Shown here one piece after another: positions 11,794-24,864 of a DNA stretch of 64,000 nucleotides (its first letter is position 1; each line of letters begins with the position of its first letter). The DNA comes from Symbiodinium natans (taxonomy: Eukaryota; Sar; Dinophyceae; Suessiales; Symbiodiniaceae). Both the position numbers and the translations under genes were made by a program. The notes under the pieces were generated by a model that was not told the origin of the DNA, searched no databases, and saw nothing but the letters and a program-made list of their open reading frames with translations. The DNA is taken from NCBI GenBank assembly GCA_905221605.1, contig CAJNDS010002595.1, positions 50,001 through 114,000 of the forward strand, in the 5' to 3' direction.

Positions 11794-14700
11794 TCAGACG
11801 ATGTCTTTGCCTCGAGGGGCAGAGACTGCTGACGTAGTTGGCGACTGCAAAAACTTCTTGGCAGGCTTTGGAAGCACCACCCCAGTCAACGCCGATGCGT
11901 TGACCAGCATATCGACCTTCTCGTGCATCTTTTGCATTTGACGGTCAAGCTTGTTGAGGTCGATGCTTCGCGCGTAGCCTTTCATGCGAATGATCCCAGC
12001 CTCGAACTCCTCCAATGAAATCTCACCGTCTCCATCATCTAGCCTGGCTCAGGTTTGGCATGTTTGGGCAACCAACAGCTGATTTATGTGAGGATCCCTC
12101 ATCCCACACCACGGTTTGGATGTAGGGCTTCGGGTCTGAAGGCCCTCTGATTGATGTCTTATGGAGGGTGGGGGAGAACAGTATCTTCGAAGCGCGGGCG
12201 TCTTGTGCAGAATCCCCCGGAACAATGTTAACAGCAACCACGTGGCTTTCTTCTGGGAGCAGGGACAGGGGTTGCGAAGGGTCCCATTGGATTAAAATCG
12301 CTTCTGACAGCCTTAAGATGAGATCTGATGAGCCAGCAACTCACTGGTTTCCCGTCAAGAGGGTGCTTGGTAAAGTAGGTTCAAGTGGCTGCGGTTTGTT
12401 TAGGGGCTGTAAAGTTCCGAGGGTTTGCAGCACGCAGCTAGAAGCCAGTGAAAGAGGGCCTCCTACGATGCCTCCTCAAGGTCTGGCCTAGCAGCATAGC
12501 ATTCCGAGATCAGTTCCTCATGCATTCTTGTAACTCGCTGCTGTTGTATACGGCGCATTGATGAAAAAAACAGACTCGCAGGACTTAAAGCAATGCAGGA
12601 TTTGTGGCCCACAAGTCGAGAACGCAGCGACTTACGGATGGAGCACTTGCACATCAAGGTTCGTTGCAAGTTAGCAGGCACCAACGCCTCAAAGCGTATG
12701 ACCTAGTATAGAAGGGCTAGCAAGTCAAAGCTTCGACCCCTAGCTAAGCATAGCCAAACGCAGCTGAAAATTATTTCAGACCTGACCCAGAAGCATCTGG
12801 AAGAGGCCGACAAGATCTGTTGTCTCTATCTCCAGCTGTCCAAGCCAGATCTGAAGCTTGGGGTTCTCGAGAAGGTCCGCGAACTCCTGGATGTCAATCT
12901 TTCCATCACCAGAAGAATCAACTTGCTTGAACAGGTTCGTTAATCTCCGGCAATACGCATCTTGAGCTCGCTGCTTCTCCCGTGCCAAAAACTCATCGTC
13001 TGCTTGGGCTACCTTCATGGTGCTCTGCACAAAGACCGCGTTCACAACATTCCTTGGATCACAAGAAAGCAGGCAAAACTCTCAGATGGCGGGTGAAATT
13101 CATTGATCTCGGTTCGTTTGACGTTTGGACCCATCTAGCTACCGAGCAAGCGGGCGAGCGAGAGAGAGAGAGAGAGAGAGAGCGGGAGCGAGAGAGCGTG
13201 TGGCAATCTCCGCCCCAAAATAGAGCAAATACTCATCCTTGTCCAAGTACAAGGTTGCTCAGAAACTCGGTTGCTCATGTATCACTCGCTCTGACTCTCT
13301 CACTCTCCCGTTCTCGATGTTAACAGCGTCTGTTGGTATGAGACTGGTCACCTCGGGAGATCTGTGGCTCACTCTCCTCGCTCTCTCTCGTTCTCTCCCG
13401 CTCTCTCAGAGGCTCACTCTCCCCCTCTCTCTCCCTCCCTCTCAGCTCCTGCTCATGTGCGAAAGCGCTTGATTCTCTCACCACGAGAAGTGGTGCGCCA
13501 AGGTTAACCACCAAGTGTCAGAACTGCAAATCCCACGAAGCACCTGTAGACGATGAAAACTGCCGAAAACCATTCGCTCACATTGTCTATGAGTACTCTG
13601 CAGGCAGGAGCCCAGTTGGCAAATAACCTTGACTGCTTGCAATGGCGTGCAACTGCTCTTGGAATCCCTGCAATGTTACCTGTTTCACCAACTAAAAACC
13701 GCAAGTTGGCAAACAGTCAAGCAACACCTCAAACATCGTCAGCAGCGTTTTGGAGAATGTTCCATAGTAACGGAAGACTTGAAACTTACTGTCCTCACTC
13801 ACGTCAGGGTCAGTCCAGAGCTCACTAACCATGTAGGAGATTGTCATTCCTGCGCTGCACTGAATAATCATCAGGAGGACCAAGGACCAAAAGAGAATCC
13901 GGACGCTGGCAGCTATGCACTTGAGCAAGAGCTGCAGTGACTCCAGGACCTGCGACATCTTCACCACGCGGAGGGCTCGTAAGAGCTTTCCCAAGCGGAG
14001 CATGCGCAGAAATGTAGGGCTGATGGGCAGTGCGGATGCAAAGAGCTCGGCCCAAGAGCTGCAAACCACAATGAAGTCTATCCTGGACCATTTGGCGCTT
14101 AGCAAATGTTAGGGTTTGGGATTCCTTGTAGATTTACTCGTAGATGCATAGACTTGTTACGCATGTGTTCCTTCTGGCGGTCAAAGTGCTCGTTAAACAG
14201 CATACAACGTCTTCTCCAACTGCGACCCAGTATCCAGTTCAGCCAGTGTCTGAAGAATGCAAGGCAGCGAATCCAGAACAGGCGAATCAACATCTCAACT
14301 GTGAAAATGACCGCGAAAATGATGTCTCCAACGACAAACAACGAAGCCACGTTCGGCCAATACTCTTCAGCTGGCAGAAGATAATCTTTGTACCCGATTT
14401 CATAGCCGAACTTCAAGCCATCGTACTGCAGCTGAGCAGCCATAAGGAGAAGATTGAGAAGTAGAATTACCGCAATTCCCATCTCAAAAGTATTTCCGAG
14501 GAACACATTTCCGAAGCGCTCGTAGAATGCCCTGTCAGCCTCTCTGGTGTTGACCTCCACAAGCTCACCAGAATCCTCACCGAGGTCTATGGCCTGATTT
14601 GAATGAAGAGATGCCATCGACATCAGCGAGCTCATAAGGCTCGAGGCTGAGAAGCCTTTCTTGAATTTGGGTGAAGCCGAACCGGTTCCCGAGTGGCGGG

Positions 14701-15596
14701 AGTTGCGGCGTTGCTTGTTTGGGACGGGCTGTTCGGCTTCAGCCACTTCGGCCCTGCAGTCTGTTGTGCTAGGCTCATCTTCGTCCTTTTCCACTAGTGT
14801 GCAAGACTCCCTGACAAGACCCTTCTCTGAAGCGGAAGGCAAACGTCGGGAGTCCTCCCTTGCAATGGGAAACACAGGTGGCGACATACGAGGATACGGC
14901 TGCAAAGCCGTTAGCTTGTGGAGTGCTGCCACTTCGGCCTGAAGCCTCTTGGTCTCTTCCACGTGAAGTGCCTGCAGAGCACCAACATGATGCACACCCG
15001 ACTCACGCCCCTGCCGTCGTACATGGCGAAGTAAGCAACATGTATATTTCTTGTGCCAGTCCCACCCCAACCCCCACCCCGCAACCGAGTCAACCCAAGC
15101 AACGTGAGTCAACCCGAGCTGCACATGGCCGTAGCGCTAGTCAACCCAAGAACTGCTGGGCCCTGAGACCCCAAATAACATGACAGATTGGAGGCCCTGC
15201 AAAACCAGATACGCACGACGATAGTACCTGAACATGTGTAGCGACTGCAGCCACCATTTGCCTGCTACGTGATCTTCTTACCTTGCGCGAGGGTCGCGTG
15301 AGCTGGGGCCGTACAACAACACATCTGCGAACCCTGAAAAAGTAATGATTCACTGCGGAGGAAGAACTCCCTGGCACATGTCGTTTCGGTCCGAGCTAAT
15401 GCAAAGATGACTCGACATATGGTATACATGACTGGAAGCGACGCGTCAAACCTCTGACAGGTGCCCGAGCACACACCACCCGTCAGCCAGGACGTCTTAG
15501 GGCAACCACAAAGTGGGACAAAACATGCAAACAGCATATGAGATTGCCCTGAAAACTCGCCTCGAGCTCCATCAAGAGCACCCGGAATGGTGACAT
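11794..15596 (-). CDS. voltage-gated cation channel, single six-helix domain with EF-hands
   Basis: A six-exon model agrees in phase throughout: 15596-15561, 14971-14235, 14082-13726, 13627-13520, 13052-12787 and 12038-11794, giving 582 residues. Residues 1-35 form a coiled coil starting MSPFRVLLMELEALH, followed by a polar linker. S1 is near 175-193, S2 near 220-242 and S3 near 256-272. S4 at 281-299 has R/K every third position (LRMLRLGKLLRALRVVK). S5 is near 312-338, the pore loop near 360-390 (TMFEVLFANWAP) and S6 near 393-425. The first EF-hand is DSSGDGKIDIQE (458-469). The second (501-512) has Leu instead of Asp at loop position 1. The layout is that of a one-domain Na+/Ca2+-type channel acting in a membrane and tuned by Ca2+. 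Ion selectivity cannot be read. Introns use GC, GA, GT, GA and GT donors. The first exon (12 codons) is the least certain. Confidence 0.9.
13155..13196 (+). repeat. GA microsatellite inside a channel intron
   Basis: Imperfect (GA)n within the 467-base intron 13053-13519 of the channel gene. CT-rich stretches follow at 13286-13440 in the same intron. Confidence 0.9.
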
Positions 15597-16300
15597 GACG
15601 CCTGCTGACTCACCCACCGACCCAGGCGCCATCTCCTCCATGGCCTTTTCTCAGTGCCCTGGCAACTGAATGTCTACGAGGAGTCTACGATCTCCCGAGG
15701 GCGGCCCAGCTTGGCGTGCCAGGTTCCTGGTGGCCAAAGGGCCGCAGATAGGTTTAAGTTGAAACCTTGAGCCGATGCAATGATCCAGACTCAGGAATCT
15801 GGACATTCAATCATTCTATCGTGTGCCGTTGTCCTGTTGCTACCTGAATTACTGGGGCTGTGACTAGTAGTAAAATGCAGCAAACATTTGTGGGTTCTCC
15901 CACGCACGGGGGCCCAGGGCATTTGTCGAACAACCCAAGACTGGACGGAAGCAACGATACAAATGCTGCAGCTTTCGGGCTCCTAAGCAGGAACCTTGAA
16001 AACCTTGGGGGTACAAGAGAAGGCTTTGTTGAGATTTTTGCTAATATACGACTGAGGGGTGGAAGATTTGGGAAAACATCTACAGTAGGATTTCGTGAGG
16101 TCTTGTATGAACTGACATGTAGGAGTTGGGGGGGGCTCTGGATGCCCCAAAAAGGGTTTGGAACTGGGAGGCAATGCTCGTAGCATAGAAGCTGGTGTGT
16201 GTGTGGCATGCATGAAACGGTGCACTTATCGCTACGCTCGTCTCATGTTGGAAAGCCCCAGAAGTCTGACCCCGCAGCCCGCAACAAAATTCTACAACGC
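15597..16300. other. intergenic: upstream of channel gene, downstream of TBC gene
   Basis: About 700 bases between the channel start codon and the TBC stop codon. No TATA box, spliced-leader sequence or further exon is visible. The minus strand is open before 15596, so an earlier in-frame start for the channel (for example ATGGAGGAG near 15640) is possible. Confidence 0.5.
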
Positions 16301-17469
16301 TCAGGGCACATCGGCTTCCCATATCGTGTCAGTTGCCTCCAAAAGCAAGAGCAGCATGGAAATTCTTTCGCAAGCGGCTCTGCCCTCTGCCAGAAGTGAC
16401 TTCAACTCCCTGCTGGTCACTTTGGTGTGCCAGGCAAGCTCGAGGAAAGCTGCAGGGTTGCAGGTGAGGCAGGGCGGGCATTCCTTGAGATGACGAGAGA
16501 TGTCCTCCAAACACGATCGGCCAAGCGAGTCAGCTGATTGCTGGAAAAGCATGAGGGCTGCTCGAAAAAGTGCCTTCGGCGTGCCATCCAATAGCCACGC
16601 CTCCCAAATTCGACTAAGCAAATCCCGAGGCATCCAGCGCACCCCACAAAACAATGTCTGCAGCCATGGCAGAACGAGGAGTTCACAACCAACGCACTCG
16701 CTTGCCAAGTGTTGTGACAAAAGGGGCAGGTCACTCTGCAGTAACTTCCAGAAAGCAACGGTCGCCGCTCTCAGACCCAGAAGGGGTGGTTCAAACCAGT
16801 CTCGCACACCAAGATCCAGAAGAGCTTGAAGGAATTCAAACACTGCAGTTTCCAAGTCTAACCCATCCAACATCACAGTTTCTTCTGCCACTGACAAAGC
16901 AAAAGCACAAGCCATATCCAATCCTTGGCAGTATCCTACTGACGGACAAGCTGCTGCTAAAGCTGTCAAGATTCGAGACAATGCTTCCGCACGCTCCTCC
17001 AGTGGAAGAGATGTCTCAGCATTCTCTGGCCAGAGAGAAGGAGGAGCATCGCAGGAATGCAATGTCCTCGGAACATCTGCAGCAATCACTGCCCGGGCTT
17101 CTGCAAATTGGGGCTGCTCCATTCCCTGCCGAAGCATCTTTTCATAGATCTCTGTTCCTGACGCCCTTGTCACTTGCCTCCTTGCCCTGTGTCGCTGCAA
17201 AAGATACTGCCAGAACCACCAGCGCTTGAGGGGCGAGACGTTCTGACCAAAGCGAACTATAGACTTCTCCAATCTGTCTGCACGGCGTCCTGCCAATGTT
17301 GAGAGTGCCTTGCGCCAGGATGAAGCAACTACACGGCATCTTCCCAGCATCTCGGCATCTCTGCTGAAGGCGACGACTTGGCACAGCAACGCAGACCATG
17401 GAAGCCTGCAGCTAACAGGGCAAGGTAAACTTTCAAGTGATGCTTGTGCAGCCGCTACCTAGAGGACAT
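16301..17469 (-). CDS. F-box and TBC (Rab-GAP) domain protein
   Basis: Two exons, 17469-17459 (11 bases, ATGTCCTCTAG) and 17405-16301, give 371 residues. They are separated by a 53-base GT-AG intron with correct phase. Residues 4-38 read as an F-box (LPWSALLCQVVAF, then RCRVVASSWRKAL), the fold that binds Skp1 in SCF ubiquitin ligases. The rest is a TBC domain, with motif IAADVPRT carrying the arginine finger (R117) and GYCQG carrying the glutamine finger (Q164). Both catalytic residues are present, so Rab-GTPase activation is expected. It would act on vesicle traffic, and the F-box suggests a link to protein turnover. The target Rab is unknown. The very short first exon is inferred, but it supplies the start codon and the F-box leucine-proline in frame. 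Confidence 0.85.
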
Positions 17470-17893
17470 CGATCGAGGGGCTGTCAACGCCTCAATGCCC
17501 AAAAGAAAGCATCTCATCGCTGGAACGACAGACACACTGAAAAGCTGAGACCGACACCTCGATGTTGCAAAGATTGCCCTTGCGCAGCATGAGAATGGGG
17601 AGGCCTACAGTGGCCAAGAGATAGCGAGGGCATGCCATGCCATGTTTGGGTTAGTTTGGGTTTTTGCACAGCTTCAAAACTGCAAGACGATTAGACATCC
17701 GAGCGTCCCCTTGCCGTCAATGAAGCCAGTGCCTGTGTCACAAACCAGCAGAGATTAACACAGGCGAAGCCAACAACAGTTCGGATATTTCAGCAAAGCT
17801 TGCAAGGCAAGTGGCCGCGGCACGACCAGTCAAAGCTCGCAAAGCTCGAGGGGAGGACACTTGCCACACCTCCACCTGTCAGGGATTGGGATT
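17470..17893. other. intergenic, no gene seen
   Basis: About 420 bases between the TBC gene and the unrecognised exon to its right. No open frame with protein character is visible on either strand. Confidence 0.5.
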
Positions 17894-18655
17894 TCAGCTC
17901 AGCTCAGGCATGCCCAAACTGCTGTGTTGGCACTTGTAGAAAATGCGATGCTGCTCCGCCTTCAAAAGATGCCGCCAACGCTCCATGAGTGGACAGCTGG
18001 ATAGCTCAACATCCGAGGCTTTGCAGCAAGCCCAGAGTATGGGACATGGCTGGAGAGCATGGGCCATCGTGGCTGCTCTCAAGCACGCGGCTGCCACTGC
18101 GGATCGTTCGGCCCAACCTTTGTTAGCTGCATTGTCAGCCACCAGAACCAGGACAGCTCCCGCGCCAAGCCACGGCAGATCCTCCCCATCGCATAAGCAT
18201 TCGATGCTTGGTTGGGAAGAAATAGCCATTGCTGCCAGCCATTGGGGCGTTAGCTTCTGTGGCGGCACAAACAGTGGCCTTCCAGACAAGCCCATGCCAA
18301 ATAAAAGGCAGACGGCTTTCTCTGCACAGCTCTGTAAAGAGGCTTCCGCCGCTTGAATTGTGCTGCAGGTGTTGGGTGGAGGCCGATCAGCCGCCCTTCC
18401 TGAAAGGAGCCCGCTGAGTCGATCTCGAACGTCATCTTCTAGCTCCTTTTCCAGCAGCTCCGGTGATCTGGCAAAAAAGCCTCCACGCCCAAAGTTGGAC
18501 CTGGAGGTGAAGTGCTTGTCTTGAACCTCAAGCATCACTGTAGCCTTCAGGTCAGCGAGAGAGCAAAATGGTCTGCCAAGCCGCAAATCTGTGTCCACCA
18601 GAACGAGTAATCCATCTCCACACATGGGTACTAAGTCTCCGAGCTCTGCTTCTTT
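17894..18655 (-). CDS. coding exon(s) of an unrecognised protein
   Basis: The minus strand is open for about 250 codons with strongly protein-like composition. It begins near 18650 with AELGDLVPMCGDGLLVLVD and ends at a stop at 17894. The middle holds an amphipathic segment (ELLEKELEDDVRDRL) and hydrophobic stretches such as GAGAVLVLVADN. I do not recognise a family. Another minus-strand frame at about 18660-18760 may be the preceding exon. Being on the same strand as the TBC gene, it is either a separate upstream gene or a gene whose 3' end lies here. No catalytic motif is visible. Confidence 0.6.
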   Translation of the reverse strand, partial: KEAELGDLVPMCGDGLLVLVDTDLRLGRPFCSLADLKATVMLEVQDKHFTSRSNFGRGGFFARSPELLEKELEDDVRDRLSGLLSGRAADRPPPNTCSTIQAAEASLQSCAEKAVCLLFGMGLSGRPLFVPPQKLTPQWLAAMAISSQPSIECLCDGEDLPWLGAGAVLVLVADNAANKGWAERSAVAAACLRAATMAHALQPCPILWACCKASDVELSSCPLMERWRHLLKAEQHRIFYKCQHSSLGMPELS

Positions 18656-20289
18656 TCAACTTGCAGCTCCAGACAACACCTCAATTCTAGAACATCAGCA
18701 ACACTCGAGACAGGGATGCCTCTAGCAACCAGCAGTACGACACAACTCTCGATGTTTGCGCAAGCCAATGGCTTTGCCTGATCTTGCGTGGGCAGGCTCG
18801 GGCGAAGACTCAACTCAAGCTGCACACCCTTGACTCAGCTTCACGACAGATGCATTCCGTGACATGCCTGCCACATTGGTCTGTTTTTTGCGCCCCGTCT
18901 CTGTGGCTTCTGCCCGGGATGTCGCAGGAAGCTTGGCTTGACCTGCACCTTGCAATGCATCAACCAGTGCGCACCTGGCAGCCATGCTTTCAGGCAATGG
19001 ACAAACTTCTACGCGCACCACACTGGCATCTTTGGGGCCTCATGCAGCCACTTCTGGTTGCCCACCTGCTGTTGCAGCGCACAGCTGTGAAAAGAGCACG
19101 ACATGGCAAACATGTTCGGAGCCCGTCATGCGGTACTGGATGCCTTGATGCTCTTGGAGAGAGGTTCTGTAGTAACTTGGTTCCTGACATACGAGCTCTT
19201 GGAGGGGGACTTGCGGAACATTGGGCTCATGCTAGGGGGTGTCAGAATGTATCAAACGTCACGGTTCGTGGCACCTAAGTCGTTCCGGAAGTACATTTTG
19301 CAGAGCTTTTGAGGTCCTCATAGGACGACTGCTAGATCCTTGAGTTTTCCATTTCTTCCACGGCAAGTGCATGAGGGAACACACCACTCTAACTTGTATG
19401 AATGAGTGAGACATTCTCATGTCTTGGATGATGCTTTTGCAACAATGCCAGAAATATCCAAGTATGGTCAGTCCCACCTACACCACACTGACTGGCCTCT
19501 TTTGATCCTCGCCATTGCGCAACTTACGGCTTACGGCTGAAGAGCTCGAGCAACAAAGAGCCAGCACAGTCACACTTGCCATTTCGGAAGCCTGAATATA
19601 CAAACGTTCGACTGAACGTGTGTACTGAATGACGGAAGATGCGGACAAAGTTGGCGTGGGTCCCCCTCACTCTAGTGCATCAAATTTCGCACACCACGCT
19701 CTGGTTTGTCCCTTGTGGGCAGGAAAACTCAATCCGCTTGAGGACTCCAGTGATGTTAAGAATGCCTTCGCATGCTCGAAGTGTAGGACCGCTACTGGGG
19801 ACCTGCATTTTCCCTCGCCCCTTCCGGGTTCAGCCATGGCAAGCATGTGTTATCGCTGCATGTAGATGCCCAGCAACGACTCCTCTACACGTCCGCAACT
19901 TGCCGGAACCAGTTGCAATAGTCGACATACCAATACATGGCCGCACTTGCACAGCAAGCAGCTACGAAGCGTTTCTGGCCCAACAACGAAAAAGGCAAAC
20001 GACGTGGGCCGTCCTTACCTATTCGGGGAAAATGCTCTTTCCAAATAGCTTAGACGGGAGAACCGTTCTCCCCGAGTAGACCCGTGCAAAGCTGTCACAC
20101 TGTTGCCCTCACACCATGTCGCAGGTCGCATCGGCCACCTTGCAGCCAGGGGGGGCTGAAGGCAAAACCATTTCAACCTCGAATCTGCCCATCATCTTGC
20201 ACTAGCTAGGAATTAACTACACAGGACTATGTTCAGTACATCTATGGCAACTGGAGGGGAGTCGCTGCCTCAGAGCTTAGGACCCTGGA
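18656..20289. other. stretch without a recognised gene
   Basis: Short minus-strand pieces near 18960-19090 look weakly coding and have plausible AG acceptors (for example after TTTTCACAG near 19085), but they do not assemble into a model. Nothing else can be supported. Confidence 0.4.
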
Positions 20290-20952
20290 ACCAGGTCTGC
20301 AAATGCATTCCAGCAGGCAAGAGCACGCGACGCGTGATGGAATTGAACACGTCTTTGGGTTTGAATTCCATGTTCTTGAAAAGGCGCAGCAACCCCACCA
20401 ACAGCAGAGTCGCAGAAACCAAATTTGGTTTGTAAACTGACCAGTATATAGCAGTTTTTTTCAGACTTGGGTTTTGAGCACTGGGTAGTGTAGTTTCTAC
20501 AGTAGAGGATCTGGCCTCGAGATCATTTTTCTCGGAATCGTTCAACCACACAAAAACAATGCCAACAAAAAGGGCCAGCCGGGCATCTGTGGTACATCTT
20601 GTCAGTCCTCTACAGCATGTCCTTCAGACACTGCACCCTACTGACCGCGGCTTTCGAGGGGGCCGCAGGGCCCATGGTCGACTTTGCGGTCCCGGTCCTG
20701 GAGAGAACGCCGCACAGACCACGGACCTACAGAGTGCCTCCTGGGCCTACTTGCGAATGTTGAGACACTGCCTGGGGGGAATCATCAAGAAACAACGTCT
20801 GAGCCTCAGCCTTTGGTGGCCACTCTGGGCCGAAGGGGCAGTAAGAGTGCCAAGAAGACCCAGACCTCTCAGACTCTGAGTTGAGCGCGCCGCTCTCTTG
20901 CACATCTCCTTTAAACAGCGATTGAACCATTGAATTGACTCGATACACTAAG
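20290..20952 (-). CDS. two candidate exons of an unrecognised membrane protein
   Basis: Minus-strand frames at about 20952-20740 and 20551-20290 have protein-like composition. The second contains a hydrophobic helix (LVSATLLLVGLLRLF) followed by basic and polar residues (FKPKDVFNSITRRVLLPAG). No family is recognised and the splice junction between them was not resolved. They sit upstream of the 18 kb exon on the same strand, so a common gene is possible. Confidence 0.4.
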
Positions 20953-22276
20953 CCGCCTCCGGGCGCGCCCTGCTGCCAGTCGCCTTGGCTCTCATCTCAC
21001 GTCCACCAATCAGGTTCCACAATGTTCTTTTTGTCACAACTCTACACTACACCTCCCTACACGCATCGACAATGCCTACGGCCTACTGTAAGGACACGAA
21101 TAACTTGAAAGAAGCACGCGAAGATCCCTGATGAACAGAAGTTCGGAGAATTTGATTCAACATGCACTCAACCCCCTTGATGCCCCAAAATACTCAACCC
21201 CCCCCCCTTTCCGCGAAGAAGTGTGGCACCCATCTCACTCCGTTCAGCGTCTGGAGTTGCTCCTCGTCTCTTCCAACCATAAAACCAACAATTTCAAATC
21301 AACAACGTAAAAATAGCTCATGGCGAGAGCCAGGAATAGTCGAATCGGCAGAATCCTGCGCTGAGTCAATGCTAAGAACTGCTCCCTCTGATCGATTGCA
21401 TGGCCTTCAGAGTTGCGCCTGCAAGCACAGAATGCAAGCTGCGCGCATGCGCATTGTAGAAATATGTGTAGAAACAAGTCGACCAGTCTCACGACGCCCT
21501 GCACGTATGATTGTCCTTTGGTATGAGGGGTGGGTTTAATTTCACTGTTGACGTCATGTCTGGTGATTCTGCCTTCTGCTGCGCCAGAGATCAACGCAGG
21601 GCCGTTTTGTGTTTCAGTGTGATTGGCTGTTTTGCTTTAATGATGGGTGCTGGTTTTGCTTAGCGTTGCGTCTTGCCTTAAGGTCTGGTTGCTGTTTTTA
21701 TGTGTGCATCTTTGCCTCGACGAGTAGCTATGGTCTGGCTGCCTGGCTCTCAGACCAACGACCCAGCATTTAAGATATTCTAAAGCTTCGTACGACTCCT
21801 GTAGTTTTTTCACAGGATGGATTGGAAAAGATTCGAACGCTTTGTGCAGCTTAAACAAGCAAGGGGGTTGAGGGGTCGCGCGGAACGCACATTTGGGGCT
21901 CAGTCGTCTGTTGCCGAAAAAAAGCGTTGGGTGGGGGGGGGGGGGGGGGGCGGGTTGCAAATCGAGAGGGCGGGCGTTGAGAGAAAAAAAAAAAAAAGAG
22001 AAAATGGAGAGGAGAGAGGGTTAGAATGAAGAGGGCGATGGGGGGTTGAAATGAGGGGGGGGGGGGGGAGTTGAACAAAAGCGAGAGGGTCAACAAAAAG
22101 ATGGGGTGGGGATAAAATGAAAGACGGCCCGTTTAGGGCTTCAAGCGTTTGGCTGTGGCATCTCGATTTTGGGTTGAAGGCAAGTTGAAGGCTTACTACG
22201 CTGATTTGCGAGTTCTTACAAAGTAGTAGAAGAAAGCAGGAGCAAACTACAAACAGCTGAGTAGCGGTAACCCGAC
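20953..22276. other. stretch without a recognised gene
   Basis: Mostly low-complexity DNA: G-runs near 21934-21951 and 22056-22070 and an A-run near 21985-22000. The long frames seen here are products of these runs. Confidence 0.5.
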
Positions 22277-22437
22277 CTCTAAAAATGATGCATAATGTAG
22301 ACATTCTCAAAGCCGTCTCAAGCAACACGAAAACTACCGAACTGCCTTCCTTTGAGCCGTACAGGACAGAATAGCGAAACAAGCAAAACGAGAATGCCTT
22401 GGTCACGGACTCGCGAAAGGGCGCCATGATCAGGCAC
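22277..22437 (-). CDS. candidate exon with hydrophobic segment
   Basis: An ATG at 22437 opens a minus-strand frame with the segment SVVFVLLETALRMSTLCIIF, which ends at a GT splice donor (AGAG|GTCGGG) at 22277. Composition is protein-like but there is no family match, and the next exon was not found. It may equally be an internal exon. Confidence 0.3.
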
Positions 22438-22994
22438 GGAAGGTTTAAATGCCTCGGCTTAGGCCCGTAGAAGCTTGAACGTTCATTTCTAGCATCCCCC
22501 TGAAGTCCAGGTATCTGCGGTATGCGGCTTGCAGTGCAAGTGTTGTTCAGATGGTCAGCACGAAAAGAGCTGGCGTTGCCTGAGCAGCAAAATGGCAACG
22601 GCAAAACTCAACGTGGCTCAAGCTTGCTGGAAGCAGCTCCAGTTTGCTGGAGGTCAATACGACGCGCATTGAGCTCCAGTACAAAATGGCATGTTCCAGC
22701 AATGGCTCCAAAACACCTTTCGTGCCCAGAAAGCGCTCGGTGTGAAGGCATACGCAGAAAAATCGAAGCCGGGCTGGCTTGTGAGCGAGTCCAGCTTGAA
22801 TTCGGTGAACAGCAGCTCACCTGTTGCGAACCACTTCAGCTTGGCACGAGCTTGCTACCTGTCGATGCCAGCGCCACTGCCGAAAAGACCCCACATCAGA
22901 AACTCTGTCGGATCCTTCCAAGCTCCCACTTGTCGAGAGCCGCTTCGAGCGCTAAACTAGACTTCCCTAAGCCTCAAAATCGTACGTCGTAAGA

Positions 22995-23029
22995 ATCCCT
23001 AACCCTAAACCTTGCCTAAACCCTAAACC
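22995..23029 (+). repeat. interstitial telomere-like repeats
   Basis: Four CCTAAACC-type units, two of them perfect CCCTAAA, the complement of the TTTAGGG repeat reported for dinoflagellate and plant telomeres. The patch is short and degenerate, so it is interstitial and not a chromosome end. Confidence 0.7.
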
Positions 23030-23334
23030 GGGAAGCGCAGTGCCCACAAGCTCACACTTGAAACTGACAGAAAGCTATGTGCACAAGCCAGGCTGGGACT
23101 GACAGCTCTTGATGGCCAACTCAGCCATAGCCTCACGTCTCAGCGAAAGTAGGCGGGACGTTGAAGGCAACAAGCCTCGAGGCACAGGACCAGGAAGCGC
23201 AACACTTAACAACCGTAACAAAAGGAAGGCTGCAGTGATGGAGGCCTGCGAGGTTGTTCGGATTGTAAGGGTTAGGAGAGGGAAAGAGAGGAAAGGGGGG
23301 GAAGAGGAGAGGAAGGGAGAAGCCAAAAAAGGTG

Positions 23335-24864
<1,530 letters not shown>

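Noticed and set aside
19741-19865. CxxC...CxxC pattern on the plus strand resembling a zinc ribbon
   Set aside because: Spacing is irregular, the frame is short and on the strand without genes; chance is sufficient.
21900-22604. 234-codon minus-strand open frame
   Set aside because: Much of it translates poly-C and poly-T stretches. Only the 22277-22437 part is kept, as a weak exon candidate.
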